A DNA stretch of 64,000 nt from an uncultured Muribaculaceae bacterium (GTDB lineage Bacteria; Bacteroidota; Bacteroidia; Bacteroidales; Muribaculaceae). Within the stretch, counting starts at the first letter, position 1. Each line of letters begins with the position of its first letter. Below are positions 63,629-64,000 of the stretch, piece after piece. The stretch lies in the NCBI GenBank assembly GCA_910584365.1, contig CAJUAF010000001.1, positions 218,218 through 282,217 on the forward strand. Direction: 5' to 3'. The position numbers and the translations under genes were made by a program. A model generated the notes under the pieces. That model searched no databases and was not told the DNA's origin. It worked only from the letters and a program-made list of their open reading frames with translations.

Positions 63629-64000
63629 TTATTTCAGTTCAAAACGGCGGGTGATGAGATTTCTTGAATCGGGACCCACCATGAGGTCGAATTCCCCGGG
63701 CTCCCAGACATATTCCAGCTCGGGATTGTAGAAACGCAACATATCGGGGGTAATAGTGAACGCGACGTCGCGACTCTCACCCGGCTCCAGGGTGACACGT
63801 CTGAAACCTTTGAGTTCCTTGACCGGACGGGCAAGCGACGCGTAGATGTCACGTGTATATAGCTGGACAATCTCAGTGGCCCGGCAACGGCCGGTGTTTG
63901 TGACATTGACAGTTGCCGTAATGGCTCCGTCGGCTGTGAGTGTTGTCTTGTCGAGACTCAAGTCTCCATATCTGAAGGATGCGTAACTGAGTCCGTAACC
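63629..64000 (-). CDS. GH3 glycosidase, C-terminal part (cut by window edge)
   Basis: Only the last 123 codons are in the window. The edge encodes GYGLSYASFRYGD, the conserved turn of GH3 enzymes before the fibronectin-III-like domain. That domain follows (VNVTNTGRCRATEIVQLY, PVKELKGFRRVTLEPGES, WEPGEFDLMVG) and ends the protein. GH3 members are mostly beta-glucosidases or beta-xylosidases/arabinosidases. The catalytic part lies outside, so specificity cannot be judged. It is the most upstream visible gene of the operon with epimerase, GH30 and GH43. Confidence 0.88.
   Translation of the reverse strand, partial: GYGLSYASFRYGDLSLDKTTLTADGAITATVNVTNTGRCRATEIVQLYTRDIYASLARPVKELKGFRRVTLEPGESRDVAFTITPDMLRFYNPELEYVWEPGEFDLMVGPDSRNLITRRFELK

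Overview
The window looks like a chromosome segment of a gut Bacteroidales bacterium, most likely a relative of the Muribaculaceae or Bacteroidaceae. The reasons are SusC/SusD pairs, FecR/ECF-sigma signalling, lipoproteins with acidic residues after the lipobox, TAnnTTTG-type -7 promoter boxes, and C-terminal tails resembling type IX secretion signals. Species cannot be fixed from the sequence alone. I found no rRNA, tRNA, CRISPR array, intact insertion sequence or phage gene.

Layout. (1) 1-5290: a secreted protein with starch-binding-like modules, then ATP-type PEP carboxykinase (pckA), each with a terminator. (2) 5293-6083: a gene-free stretch built from a compound direct and inverted repeat. 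(3) 6084-11937: a TonB-dependent receptor followed by two OB-fold lipoproteins, closed by a 19-bp perfect hairpin. (4) 12249-17463: an outer-membrane receptor and a lipoprotein facing away from a histidine kinase and response regulator, with tandem 10-bp repeats between them. (5) 17736-47038: about 29 kb of minus-strand carbohydrate genes. Read in the direction of transcription this begins with two (alpha/alpha)6 glycosidases, rhaB, rhaA, rhaT, rhaD and a GH78 alpha-L-rhamnosidase. A fimbrillin/discoidin-like lipoprotein, FecR anti-sigma, SusC, SusD, a DUF1735 surface lipoprotein, two paralogous GH101-like proteins, a DUF4965-type protein, an ECF sigma factor, an aldose epimerase and a GH36 enzyme follow. 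(6) 47313-51125: a divergent plus-strand operon of three secreted proteins, the last a fusion of the discoidin-like and GH101-like modules. (7) 51681-64000: minus-strand GH2, GH36, a secreted ricin-like protein, GH43, GH30, a second aldose epimerase and the end of a GH3 enzyme cut by the window edge.

How it fits together. Regions 5-7 look like one polysaccharide utilisation system for a rhamnose- and galactose-containing glycan. Surface lipoproteins and SusCD bind and import it, secreted and periplasmic glycosidases trim it, and rhaTABD burns the rhamnose. The strongest unexplained signal is a bipartite promoter-like motif: GTGAGTAGG, exactly 16 bases, then GTCATAAGATT. It is identical in front of the rhamnose operon and the fimbrillin-like/SusC operon, with close variants before the 47313 operon and the 58744 gene. 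Its geometry resembles an ECF-sigma promoter. The only ECF sigma gene here lies unusually, about 12 kb downstream of its probable FecR partner. I propose that this sigma factor coordinates glycan capture with rhamnose catabolism. That is inference; the motif copies and their spacing are directly visible.
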